Shown here one piece after another: positions 55,556 through 62,927 of a stretch of 64,000 nucleotides of DNA. The position numbers and the translations under genes were made by a program. The notes beneath the pieces were generated by a model, which worked only from the letters and a program-made list of their open reading frames with translations, did no database searches and was not told the DNA's origin. Each line of letters starts with the position of its first letter. Positions within the stretch are counted from its first letter, which is position 1. This DNA is from Sphingobacteriales bacterium 50-39 (GTDB lineage Bacteria > Bacteroidota > Bacteroidia > Chitinophagales > Chitinophagaceae). The stretch lies in NCBI GenBank assembly GCA_001898505.1, contig MKTZ01000026.1:248001-312000 (forward strand), in the 5' to 3' direction.

Positions 55556-56523
55556 CCTAATTTCAGAAAAACAAAATTAATTTCGAAGTCTATAATTGGT
55601 GGATATAAAGTGCATAAGTGGGTGGCCCTACAGTGATTATCTAATTCAATAAGTCGTATTTTGCTAAATAAATGAGTAATGAAATAGACGAGCTGTGTGA
55701 GTAGCAATCGAAGGCCATTTCATTTATTTGTTCTCTAAAATGGTTTTTTGTCTGCCCAGGCAGATAGATGGGTTTTTAGCCCATGCCGGTAGAAATCCCT
55801 GCCGCAAATAAAAACCGAGATCCATTGTCACCGGTGCGAGTCGGCTAACAGCGTGGCGCATCGGGTATGGAACGGCTCCGAAAAAAACATAGCCGGACTT
55901 TCCGGTTGTCAGCTATGTCCTGCACGATCAAAGGTTGCGATGAGCCGTATCTCACGAGAAAATAACCGATTCGAAAATGCATCCTTTGTAGGCCCAAAAG
56001 GCATCGAATCGATGAGGAAACGTGGAGCAATGCAGATCTCAAGCGAAACGGCGGATTTTTTGAGGCCGTTTTGGGTGTCCTCACTCTGTTTTTAGCTTGT
56101 TTGGCCTGTATTTGGCCAGAAAGGCGTCGCCCCTGTGGGGCTCAGAAACAGGTCGGTGCAGGAAAAAGAACCGGGTATGCACTATTTTGATCGACTGGGG
56201 AAATGCGCAACTTTGGGTGAAATTCATTTCCGAATCAAGCAAATGACAAGGAAGCATATCAACCATGCACCAGCCTCGGGTACAGCATAGATGATCCGTC
56301 GCCCGCGTTGAACGGCCCCAGCATGACCGCCAAAGTGGAAAAAGTCATTCAGTTCGCGTGCCAATAAAACCTCGGCACTTCGATACAGTAGCGTTCCCCG
56401 TACTCGGTGTGAATATGTGTCTATTTAACATAGACCAAGCGAAAGACAGGAAAAAGTTAAGTATCTTTATATAAGGTCTACGAAAAAGAGCCACGGCAAT
56501 CGCTAACTCGCCAATTCAATGAA
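55556..56523. other. Hairpin-rich stretch without a recognisable gene
   Basis: No convincing protein gene is seen over almost 1 kb. From about 55740 the sequence is richer in GC than the flanks and holds several perfect stems: TCTGCC/GGCAGA (55751-55764), ATGGG/CCCAT (55768-55784), a nested stem ACATAGC/GCTATGT enclosing CCGGA/TCCGG (55887-55918), TGGCC/GGCCA (56102-56118) and GCCCC/GGGGC (56129-56141). A 66-codon minus-strand stretch without stops (56224-56424; includes GGHAGAVQRGRRIIYAVPEA) lacks an ATG and is not recognised. A structured RNA, a repeat family or a decayed gene are all possible. Confidence 0.5.
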
Positions 56524-57384
56524 ATGCGACATCATTTTGTGCCGGTCTTCTACCTCAAACATTTTACGCTCCACGATGGCTTCTTTTACATTTATGACGT
56601 GAAAAGAAAAGCTTTTAAAAAGCATGGAAAAAAGTTCGCTCCCAATAGCCATTTCTATGAACCGAATCTCAATACCGTTTACAACGAGCAAAATGCATCC
56701 TACTTCTTAGAGACAAGTCTGACCAAGGACGATAATGAAATCAGTCGCATACTGGATAAAATCGCCATCGACAAGTCGCATGAATTGACTCCTCACGAAT
56801 GGACCTATCTTCAGTACTTCACCAACATTCTTTACTGGAGAAACCCATCCCAAACCCCTTACCTAGAAAAATTAATAGCAGACGCAAAAAACTTATCAGC
56901 CTTTGGAATGAGCCTTCGTAACAAAGCCACCGGGGAAAGATTGAGCAATGAAAAGGAGAGAGAGCTCATTTTGAATAATCCGCAATTCATCAAATTTCTG
57001 CGCGTAAAAATGCCTGGAACAACCTACCCTGAAGTCTTTAAACTTAAGGCGCAAGACTATGCCACCATTATAACCTTTCCATCCGGATTTCCGGGACTGG
57101 TTAGCGACAACCCAGTAATATACCTAAATGAAGAATGTGAATCCCTGCACACTGCACCAATGATCTTTCTCTTGACTCCTACGAAGGTTCTATTCCGTCA
57201 TATCAAACCGACAATCATCATACCTAGTTGGGTAAGAGTCGTGATAGATACCATATTATATGGTCAAGCGAAGAATTATATATCATGTACTGAACAAAGA
57301 TATCCTATGCTATTGGCAGAAACCTATCATAAATATGGTTCGACCCAACCTTTAAAGCGAATACTTTCTGATCTATTGAAATAA
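56524..57384 (+). CDS. DUF4238 family protein
   Basis: The 286-residue protein begins MRHHFVPVFYLKHF, the typical DUF4238 N-terminus (HHxVPxxYLxxF), with later SDNPVIYL and FLLTPTKVLF blocks. There is no signal peptide or membrane segment. DUF4238 genes are common in accessory and defence islands; the activity is unknown, though the conserved His pair could be catalytic. It lies inside the segment bounded by the two att-like copies and is AT-richer than the core. Confidence 0.85.
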   Translation: MRHHFVPVFYLKHFTLHDGFFYIYDVKRKAFKKHGKKFAPNSHFYEPNLNTVYNEQNASYFLETSLTKDDNEISRILDKIAIDKSHELTPHEWTYLQYFTNILYWRNPSQTPYLEKLIADAKNLSAFGMSLRNKATGERLSNEKERELILNNPQFIKFLRVKMPGTTYPEVFKLKAQDYATIITFPSGFPGLVSDNPVIYLNEECESLHTAPMIFLLTPTKVLFRHIKPTIIIPSWVRVVIDTILYGQAKNYISCTEQRYPMLLAETYHKYGSTQPLKRILSDLLK

Positions 57385-57450
57385 TTACCGAACCGCAGGA
57401 TTCACACATCTGCCAAATCCCGTTTAATCTAGGAAAGTATTCCAAGGGGC

Positions 57451-57587
57451 CTAAAAATCTGATGTTGGCCGTGATGTCCAGGCTCGACTGATGTTCTGGG
57501 CGACTAGGCTTCAATTGATCATGAAGGTTGCTAGTGTATGGTATCTCTTATTTGCAAACACATTTTTGGCCGAGGAGAAAAAGAGCT
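57451..57587. repeat. Degenerate tRNA-Leu 3' half plus flank, att-like copy B
   Basis: CTAAAAATCTG, TTGGC, CCAGGCTCGACTG and TGTTCTGGGC mirror the anticodon arm, T arm and acceptor end of tRNA-Leu, with several substitutions. The flank TTCAATTGATCATGAAGGTT, then TTTGCAAACACATTTTTGGC and GAGAAAAAGAGCT, mirrors the sequence after the intact tRNA. The 5' half of the tRNA is absent, as at a recombinational junction. No other gene is seen in 57385-57633. Confidence 0.75.
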
Positions 57588-57633
57588 TTTGCAAGCGAAA
57601 GGCACTTCAAGATCAAGATTACCCATTCCGGTT

Positions 57634-59784
57634 TTATTGTACCGATTCATTTTCTTGGTTGTTTTCATGAATTTTCTGAAAAGTCATGATCAATTCCATA
57701 TCTGACAAGACATCCCCTTTACTAAAGAACTTTCCGGGTTGCCTATGTATTTTACCATAAGCACTTGTAATTTTTTTATACACTATGCCAGGATCAATAA
57801 ACCTTTTCATAAAAAAATAATCTTCCAAAGAAAATTCTGGTTTATATGAGTCTGGTTTGCCTGATATATATATCGTGGGAGTAAAAATTTTTATAAGTTT
57901 TAATGGGAACTGGGGATTTTGAACAAACTCCAGTTCCAATAAATCCGTAATTTCTTCATTCTTTCCGAGAGAATCAAAAATCGTGAAAGCTGAATTCAAA
58001 TCCTCGTCTGAAAATTCAACAAATACATGAATTTTTTCATTGATCTTTTTGAATTTTTCAACCATGAGGACTCCCAATTGAGTTGCTTCTTCTGTAGAAA
58101 GGAACATTTCTTCCGGCAAGACATGATGCTTGTCAATAAACCTGGAGTATAAACACAAACTATAATTAAAGGGGTCTGAAACCTTAATGGCCTCGAGGCA
58201 TTCGTCAACCCGGCTCTTCCTTTCAAGCTTCAAAACCAAGCCCTTAATTATTTTTGCCAACTCATCTCTGGGAATGTACAACTGAAATCCCCGTTGAACT
58301 GGCACCAACTTTCCAATCATTGACAGGCTTAAGTACAATGTTTTCGCAGCCTCTACCGTGAAGGAATCAAGCAGAAATCTTAATTTAAATATAAAATCAT
58401 CTATACTTAACTTATCGAGTTCATTATGCAATTTTTTATAAAAGTCATCGGCAGTCGTCTTCTCAATATCACTAAATAGTTGGCTAAAATAAACATCAGA
58501 TATATCCCCATCTTTAACAACAAGCGAAAAATATCGATCAAAATAATAAACTGAGCAAATTTTCATCTGCTTATACCAACCATCAACAATCCCTTGCCCT
58601 GAGAAATAATTATTGTAAAGCCCATTTAGCTGCGGAAATAAAACGCAAAGCATTTCTCTTAACTTCTTACTTAATTCATTGCCATAAACCTGCAATTGAG
58701 AATCCACTTCTCTCTTAACATCTTCTTTAGTTGCTCGAACGCTATAATTCGGGTTATCATACCGGTTTAGAAAAATCGAGGAGTTATTTCTTATGAATGA
58801 ATATAATTCCGGATAAAAAACCTTAATCCCTTCAATAATCATCAAATCACCAATATTCACTTCTCCTAAAACCAAAGGGATTGAAAACCGGATTGAATTA
58901 GCAAATCGTACCGCTAACCTTGGGCTCTTTAAACCTGGAACAAATGCCAAATCATACTTTCCCAAAAACTCCTGGCTCTCTTTTTTTGTAAGCTCTACTT
59001 GCAATCCATTTAGAGCTTCATCAATCAACTTAAGAGAATATTTTCTTAAAGCGAACAGATCGGCCTTAGGCAGGTTCAGAGGCAATTGAATTATCTTTTC
59101 CAAAAAGTCATATCCGTCGTTCTTTCCTTTATTTCCAAACTTATGCCCGAGCGAAGACGCTACTAGTTCATCATCAAAAGCAAGAATGTAAGAAAATCGT
59201 GGGAAATCTCCAACCAACTTAACTAATTTAAAGACAGATTGTATTTCATCTATATTTAACCTATCAATGTCGTCAATAAAGACAACGAAATTACAATCAG
59301 CTTCAATTATAAAGTCTTCAATTCTACGTTTGTAATGTTCAAGGCTGTCATTCTTAAATTTCGATCCTATTTTCTTACCTATTCCAAATAATGCTCCAAC
59401 GCCATAAGGGATAAAGAGGTTGGCAATATTTCCGATTGAATCACCATAATCTTCAAACGCTTTAGCAATAGCCTCTTTTTTTGTAGTTAACTTTTTCCCT
59501 AACGCGCCTGCAATACTCTCAAAAAATGATTTTATGAGTTGTTTATCCTCCTGAAAATACCAGGGGTTAAAATCTATCTTTATAGCATTGCTGTCTATCT
59601 CCTCCGAAATAAAATTTAGGACTGAAGATTTTCCTTCACCCCATTTGCCATAGATCCCAACAACCAACGATTTCGATGATCTCGTTTTATTAATAATGCT
59701 GGCAACGCGTTTGGAAAATTCATATCGCTGGAAATTATCGTCCTTTTTATCCCTGACGGGTCTGTCTAACCGCAAGTCTTCCAT
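57634..59784 (-). CDS. KAP-family P-loop NTPase
   Basis: The 716-residue protein has Walker A GKWGEGKSS (residues 46-54), the KAP-typical FNPWYF (72-77) and Walker B FVVFIDDIDRL (166-176), followed by FSYILAFDDELVA and a helical region. A weakly hydrophobic stretch (about 116-140) lies between the Walker motifs, where many KAP proteins carry membrane segments. The long C-terminal half (350-716) has no recognised domain. Bacterial KAP NTPases include PifA, which blocks phage T7, so an anti-phage or abortive-infection role is a reasonable inference. It lies 80 bases downstream of a small HTH gene. Confidence 0.88.
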   Translation of the reverse strand: MEDLRLDRPVRDKKDDNFQRYEFSKRVASIINKTRSSKSLVVGIYGKWGEGKSSVLNFISEEIDSNAIKIDFNPWYFQEDKQLIKSFFESIAGALGKKLTTKKEAIAKAFEDYGDSIGNIANLFIPYGVGALFGIGKKIGSKFKNDSLEHYKRRIEDFIIEADCNFVVFIDDIDRLNIDEIQSVFKLVKLVGDFPRFSYILAFDDELVASSLGHKFGNKGKNDGYDFLEKIIQLPLNLPKADLFALRKYSLKLIDEALNGLQVELTKKESQEFLGKYDLAFVPGLKSPRLAVRFANSIRFSIPLVLGEVNIGDLMIIEGIKVFYPELYSFIRNNSSIFLNRYDNPNYSVRATKEDVKREVDSQLQVYGNELSKKLREMLCVLFPQLNGLYNNYFSGQGIVDGWYKQMKICSVYYFDRYFSLVVKDGDISDVYFSQLFSDIEKTTADDFYKKLHNELDKLSIDDFIFKLRFLLDSFTVEAAKTLYLSLSMIGKLVPVQRGFQLYIPRDELAKIIKGLVLKLERKSRVDECLEAIKVSDPFNYSLCLYSRFIDKHHVLPEEMFLSTEEATQLGVLMVEKFKKINEKIHVFVEFSDEDLNSAFTIFDSLGKNEEITDLLELEFVQNPQFPLKLIKIFTPTIYISGKPDSYKPEFSLEDYFFMKRFIDPGIVYKKITSAYGKIHRQPGKFFSKGDVLSDMELIMTFQKIHENNQENESVQ

Positions 59785-59864
59785 ATCAAATTGGGATTAA
59801 GTGTCTGAAAAATATATTTGGGTCCTAGAGGTGGCGTACTACCCAGAAAGAATAAATGCATACG

Positions 59865-60074
59865 CTATTTTGTCACGAGTAATTCGCAGACACCCACTTG
59901 TAGCACTTCAGCGATTCTAAAAAGGGTCGCAATGGATGGCTGATTATCATTGGTGCACCATTTGGAAACTGTCACACTCTTTACTCCTAACTGTTCAGCG
60001 AGCCATTTATTGGTCTTTTCCTTATCGTAAAGGACTAATTTGATCTTATTATACCTTCTTTTTTTAGCTGGCAT
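59865..60074 (-). CDS. XRE-type helix-turn-helix regulator
   Basis: The 69-residue protein is a single HTH_3/Cro-type domain: NKWLAEQLGVKSVTVSKWC is the helix-turn-helix, followed by NDNQPSIATLFRIAEVL and VGVCELLVTK. The N-terminus is basic. It precedes the KAP NTPase gene on the same strand. A 17-base palindrome 15 bases upstream of its start is a likely operator, suggesting it represses itself and the KAP gene. Confidence 0.88.
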   Translation of the reverse strand: MPAKKRRYNKIKLVLYDKEKTNKWLAEQLGVKSVTVSKWCTNDNQPSIATLFRIAEVLQVGVCELLVTK

Positions 60075-60088
60075 TGTGAGTGGCTAAT

Positions 60089-60105
60089 TTGCTAATAATT
60101 AGCAA
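60089..60105. promoter_or_regulatory. Palindromic operator upstream of the XRE gene
   Basis: TTGCTAAT-A-ATTAGCAA is a perfect 8+1+8 inverted repeat, with a further GCTAAT half-site at 60083. Position and symmetry fit a dimeric HTH regulator. Confidence 0.6.
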
Positions 60106-60389
60106 CTAACAAAAAAAATCCTATTGATCTAATAACAAGTCTATTATGATATACTTTAAATCATTTTTTATACTTAATATATATTTACATACATTTATAA
60201 TATAAAAATTAAACCAAAAATGAAACTCCTAGATACTTCATAAGTGAAGCTATAGCTTTGCGAACACATAAGATATTGTAAGCGTGTTTGCTTTATTCTC
60301 GGATACCGAAAACTGCAACCTTTCAACGATCCCGGGATGATGGAGTAAATCGCTCACGTTTCTCCTTTGGTAGTATGCCGAAGATAAAG

Positions 60390-60496
60390 AGGCGTGGGCG
60401 TTCTTGTCCGGGATCAAGGGTGTTGCAGCCCGTCGGTATCGGCTTGGACTAACCCACGTCTTTTTCTTTTATCAGTGGTAATCAGCTATTACCACT
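60390..60496 (+). promoter_or_regulatory. Structured leader with terminator-like stem
   Basis: AGGCGTGGG (60390-60398) pairs with CCCACGTCT (60453-60461), closing a ~54-base loop with internal pairing (AGCC/GGCT), and is followed by TTTTTCTTTT. Next comes a perfect 9-bp hairpin AGTGGTAAT/ATTACCACT (60474-60496). It lies 100 bases before the first of three plus-strand genes. It could be an attenuator, an sRNA with its terminator or a cis-regulatory RNA. The rest of 60075-60598 is AT-rich with no gene seen. Confidence 0.5.
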
Positions 60497-60598
60497 CAGT
60501 TCCTGGCTTTTTCCTTCCCAGAAATCACCTCGTAACAGAAAGAATTACAGAGACAGCATACACGCTTGAAGATTGTTCATCTATAAATCTAACAGCGT

Positions 60599-60922
60599 AT
60601 GTTACCCTTTTCTAGACAATCCGAAATATTCAATCAAATACTTCTTTTAAAGGATAATTCTCCGCAAACAGCGAGGGAATATATAAAATCCTTCACTTGC
60701 GATTATCGTCTGGGCGAGTGCCGGGCAATCTTGTGGGGCATGGTGGAAACTTGCCTTACATGCGATAACAGTGACTTCGGGGAACCTGGGGAGCGTTTAG
60801 ACCTTTTACTACAATTCGAACATTTCCAAAAGCTATTCGAGGCTGCCTTCGTGTTGGCTAATCATTGGAATAACGCGACAGAGATAACAGAGACCCTTGA
60901 CAAACTAAAAACCATTTTATGA
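60599..60922 (+). CDS. Small helical element protein, unknown function
   Basis: The 107-residue protein is not recognised. It is predicted helical (ERLDLLLQFEHFQKLFEAAF). Its layout resembles the 111-residue product two genes downstream: a xFIxxF start, a CR pair, an acidic middle and a helix ending in a LANH or LLDD block, so the two may be distant paralogs. The stop overlaps the next gene's start as ATGA, indicating coupled translation. It is in the mobilisation part of the island. Confidence 0.6.
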   Translation: MLPFSRQSEIFNQILLLKDNSPQTAREYIKSFTCDYRLGECRAILWGMVETCLTCDNSDFGEPGERLDLLLQFEHFQKLFEAAFVLANHWNNATEITETLDKLKTIL

Positions 60923-61608
60923 ATGACGGAAATCTTCTCTTGCTGCAAGAGAAACTCAGATACCTGGGATTTGGGGATGTGACTTCTACCCATTTTTTAG
61001 AGTTGGAGATGCAAAACGGTACGCCGGCTTTTCAATTAAAAACGGCCGCTGGTTTCGATCAGAAGAGTTTGATAAGGGCTACCCTATTTTTCCAAAAGTC
61101 TGATAAATTGGATTGTTATTTCTTCACTAAATATGAAGCACTGCTAATTTATGAGATTGAGCCCATAAAGACTAGAAAGCAGACATTTCATATCAAAAAT
61201 GGAAACGGTGTGACCTTCAAAGAAGCCTTTAATCTCCTGCAAGGAAGGTCAGTGTATACCACCCTTTGGAATTCCGATGATGTAAAATACTCCACCTGGA
61301 TACAGCTCTCCTTATGTGAAAAGACTCGAGACGATACCAATTACAAGGTTCGCCAGTTCAGAGAGGATTATGGGTACGATCTGGAAAAGGTCTTGAGTAC
61401 CTACCCTATCCAGGAGCTGCAGGATGAAACTCTAAAGATGAACCTGATATGCAGCCTTCAAAAAGGCAATGTTCACGCTGTGACCTTTGTTAAAGCCAAT
61501 AAAATGGAGAGGATGTTCGTGGAAGCCTGTCCAGCCACCAAAGGTTTAAAGATATATTCAGAAGCTATATGGGCTTTACAAAAAGGTTCAGGGAAGAGCG
61601 TAAAATAA
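60919..61608 (+). CDS. Conserved-looking mobile-element protein, unknown function
   Basis: The 229-residue protein has no membrane segment. Blocks such as KLRYLGFGD, GNGVTFKEAFNLLQGRSVY, YGYDLEKVLSTYPIQEL and LICSLQKGNVHAVTFVK resemble proteins encoded in Bacteroidota conjugative elements, possibly related to the DUF3945/DUF4099 group; this comparison is from memory. It overlaps the preceding small gene by four bases, and a third small gene follows 23 bases later, forming a three-gene unit. Confidence 0.7.
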   Translation: MNDGNLLLLQEKLRYLGFGDVTSTHFLELEMQNGTPAFQLKTAAGFDQKSLIRATLFFQKSDKLDCYFFTKYEALLIYEIEPIKTRKQTFHIKNGNGVTFKEAFNLLQGRSVYTTLWNSDDVKYSTWIQLSLCEKTRDDTNYKVRQFREDYGYDLEKVLSTYPIQELQDETLKMNLICSLQKGNVHAVTFVKANKMERMFVEACPATKGLKIYSEAIWALQKGSGKSVK

Positions 61609-61631
61609 GAAAATCAACTAAACTTATATTT

Positions 61632-61967
61632 ATGAGCAAGAACAATCTAAGCCATGGTGCTGAAGAGCCCTGGGAAAACGAGCCGGCCACCTTAACCGAA
61701 TATCAGCGGGAAGATCCCATACACTTCATCTGTTTTATTGCCAATTGGGAGCCGCTGTGCCGGATGCGGTTTAGGTTAAAGGACATGTTTGCAGCGGCCA
61801 TGTCTTCACCGCATTTGAAAGACGATACGCCCCAACAAAAAGGCGAATTGGTCTGGTTCTATGATGAAATGACCGCCTTGTTGGAACTGGCCTATCTCCT
61901 GGATGATATGATCCGGAACAATAAATTCATCTATTCCTATCCCGGCAAACCAAAGGATGAAAGTTGA
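61632..61967 (+). CDS. Small mobile-element protein, unknown function
   Basis: The 111-residue protein starts MSKNNLSHGAEEPWENEPAT. It is acidic and helical, with FICFIANWEPLCRMRF and ELVWFYDEMTALLELAYLL. It resembles the 107-residue product at 60599 in order of features. It closes the three-gene plus-strand unit that converges on the mobilisation genes. The start at 61632 is preferred because it lies past the previous stop. Confidence 0.6.
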   Translation: MSKNNLSHGAEEPWENEPATLTEYQREDPIHFICFIANWEPLCRMRFRLKDMFAAAMSSPHLKDDTPQQKGELVWFYDEMTALLELAYLLDDMIRNNKFIYSYPGKPKDES

Positions 61968-62069
61968 CGGGGACCTTTACCGTACCTGTGAAAAAGGAGT
62001 TTTGGGGAGCCATAATAGGCAGGGATAGCCCATTTGCCGCCAAATTGGCGGGTGAAAAGAAAAGACAAC

Positions 62070-62185
62070 ATTCGAAGGGGGTATATTATTGCGGGGCTAC
62101 ACATGCAGGCTGGTATCCGGCTGATCCATCTATAAATGGATGCCCAAGGGACCAAGGCAGGGGCAATGATATACTCCCTTCGAAT
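62070..62185. repeat. Long inverted repeat between convergent units
   Basis: Arms 62070-62092 and 62163-62185 (23 bases each) are complementary except at two positions; they start ATTCGAAGGG and end CCCTTCGAAT. The 70-base loop holds its own hairpin ATCCAT-CTATAA-ATGGAT (62124-62141). No gene is seen in 61968-62246. It could be an oriT, a recombination site or a structured RNA. Confidence 0.75.
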
Positions 62186-62246
62186 CGCCAAAGCCGGACC
62201 GGGAGCTGGGCTATATTCCTCCGCTGCTCGGCTGCGGCCGCGTGCT

Positions 62247-62894
62247 TTACCGCCTGTTGCCTGCCTTTTTAGGCGGCTGGTCCGTTTTTGCGTCCTGCCC
62301 TATCTTTTTATCAATCGCCTGGAGTTGGTCATGCAATTCCAGGCTTTTTTCTCTTAAGAGTTCCTGTTCTTTTACATACTTTTCCATCTTGTCGGGGTCA
62401 GCCAGGTATATACTGTCCAGTCTATATAGCCGCTGTCGGGAGGTGGAATCTACGACCAATTTCAATTTCCGATACTTAATGTCATTGGCCTTGTATTGCT
62501 CCAGGCGGTCAGCTGTCATATACCACCCTGAGCAAACAAGACACAGTGCCAGGAAGAGACCGGCAGTAAGCCAGGCAATCTTAGGCAGGTGGTGATGGTG
62601 TTCTGACTTGCTTGGGACGGGATGACGGAGCAGATGTGCCGTAATTTCCAGGGCAGCAGCAAACTTCTGTAACCGTTCCATAATGGTATTTTGCGCCCTT
62701 CCAATAGACACTATTTCCTGGGTATCTTTTTGGATCTCCGCTATATCCTTGGAATGTTGGGGAACGATCTTTATCCCATTTTCCACTTTGTTCAATTTCT
62801 CTTCATGGGCCTGGAGCCGCTGATCCTGTTTTTGCATTTTATCGATCATGGTATCCAGCAGGGCGGCGCTAGGCTGTTGCTTATCTTCACTCAT
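62247..62894 (-). CDS. Coiled-coil, single-membrane-segment mobilisation-region protein
   Basis: The 215-residue protein has an N-terminal coiled coil (about 12-90; KMQKQDQRLQAHEEKLNKVE), a His-rich KSEHHHHLPKI and one membrane segment (about 108-127; IAWLTAGLFLALCLVCSGWY). A second coiled coil and a basic tail (KKAGNRR) follow. It is not a recognised family. It lies 33 bases downstream of the relaxase gene on the same strand, so a role in anchoring or recruiting the DNA-transfer complex is plausible but unproven. Confidence 0.75.
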   Translation of the reverse strand: MSEDKQQPSAALLDTMIDKMQKQDQRLQAHEEKLNKVENGIKIVPQHSKDIAEIQKDTQEIVSIGRAQNTIMERLQKFAAALEITAHLLRHPVPSKSEHHHHLPKIAWLTAGLFLALCLVCSGWYMTADRLEQYKANDIKYRKLKLVVDSTSRQRLYRLDSIYLADPDKMEKYVKEQELLREKSLELHDQLQAIDKKIGQDAKTDQPPKKAGNRR

Positions 62895-62927
62895 ATAATA
62901 TTTCTTTAGAATTACTAATTGGTTTTG

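Noticed and set aside
55853-56095. 80-codon plus-strand frame and an opposing 79-codon frame
   Set aside because: No recognisable protein features, and the sequence folds into several stems; treated as part of the hairpin-rich segment.
60394-60615. 73-codon frame in the structured leader
   Set aside because: It covers the paired stems and U tract of the leader and has no conserved-looking sequence.
61964-62272. 102-codon frame after the small element gene
   Set aside because: It reads through both arms of the long inverted repeat and into the convergent gene; the composition is not protein-like.
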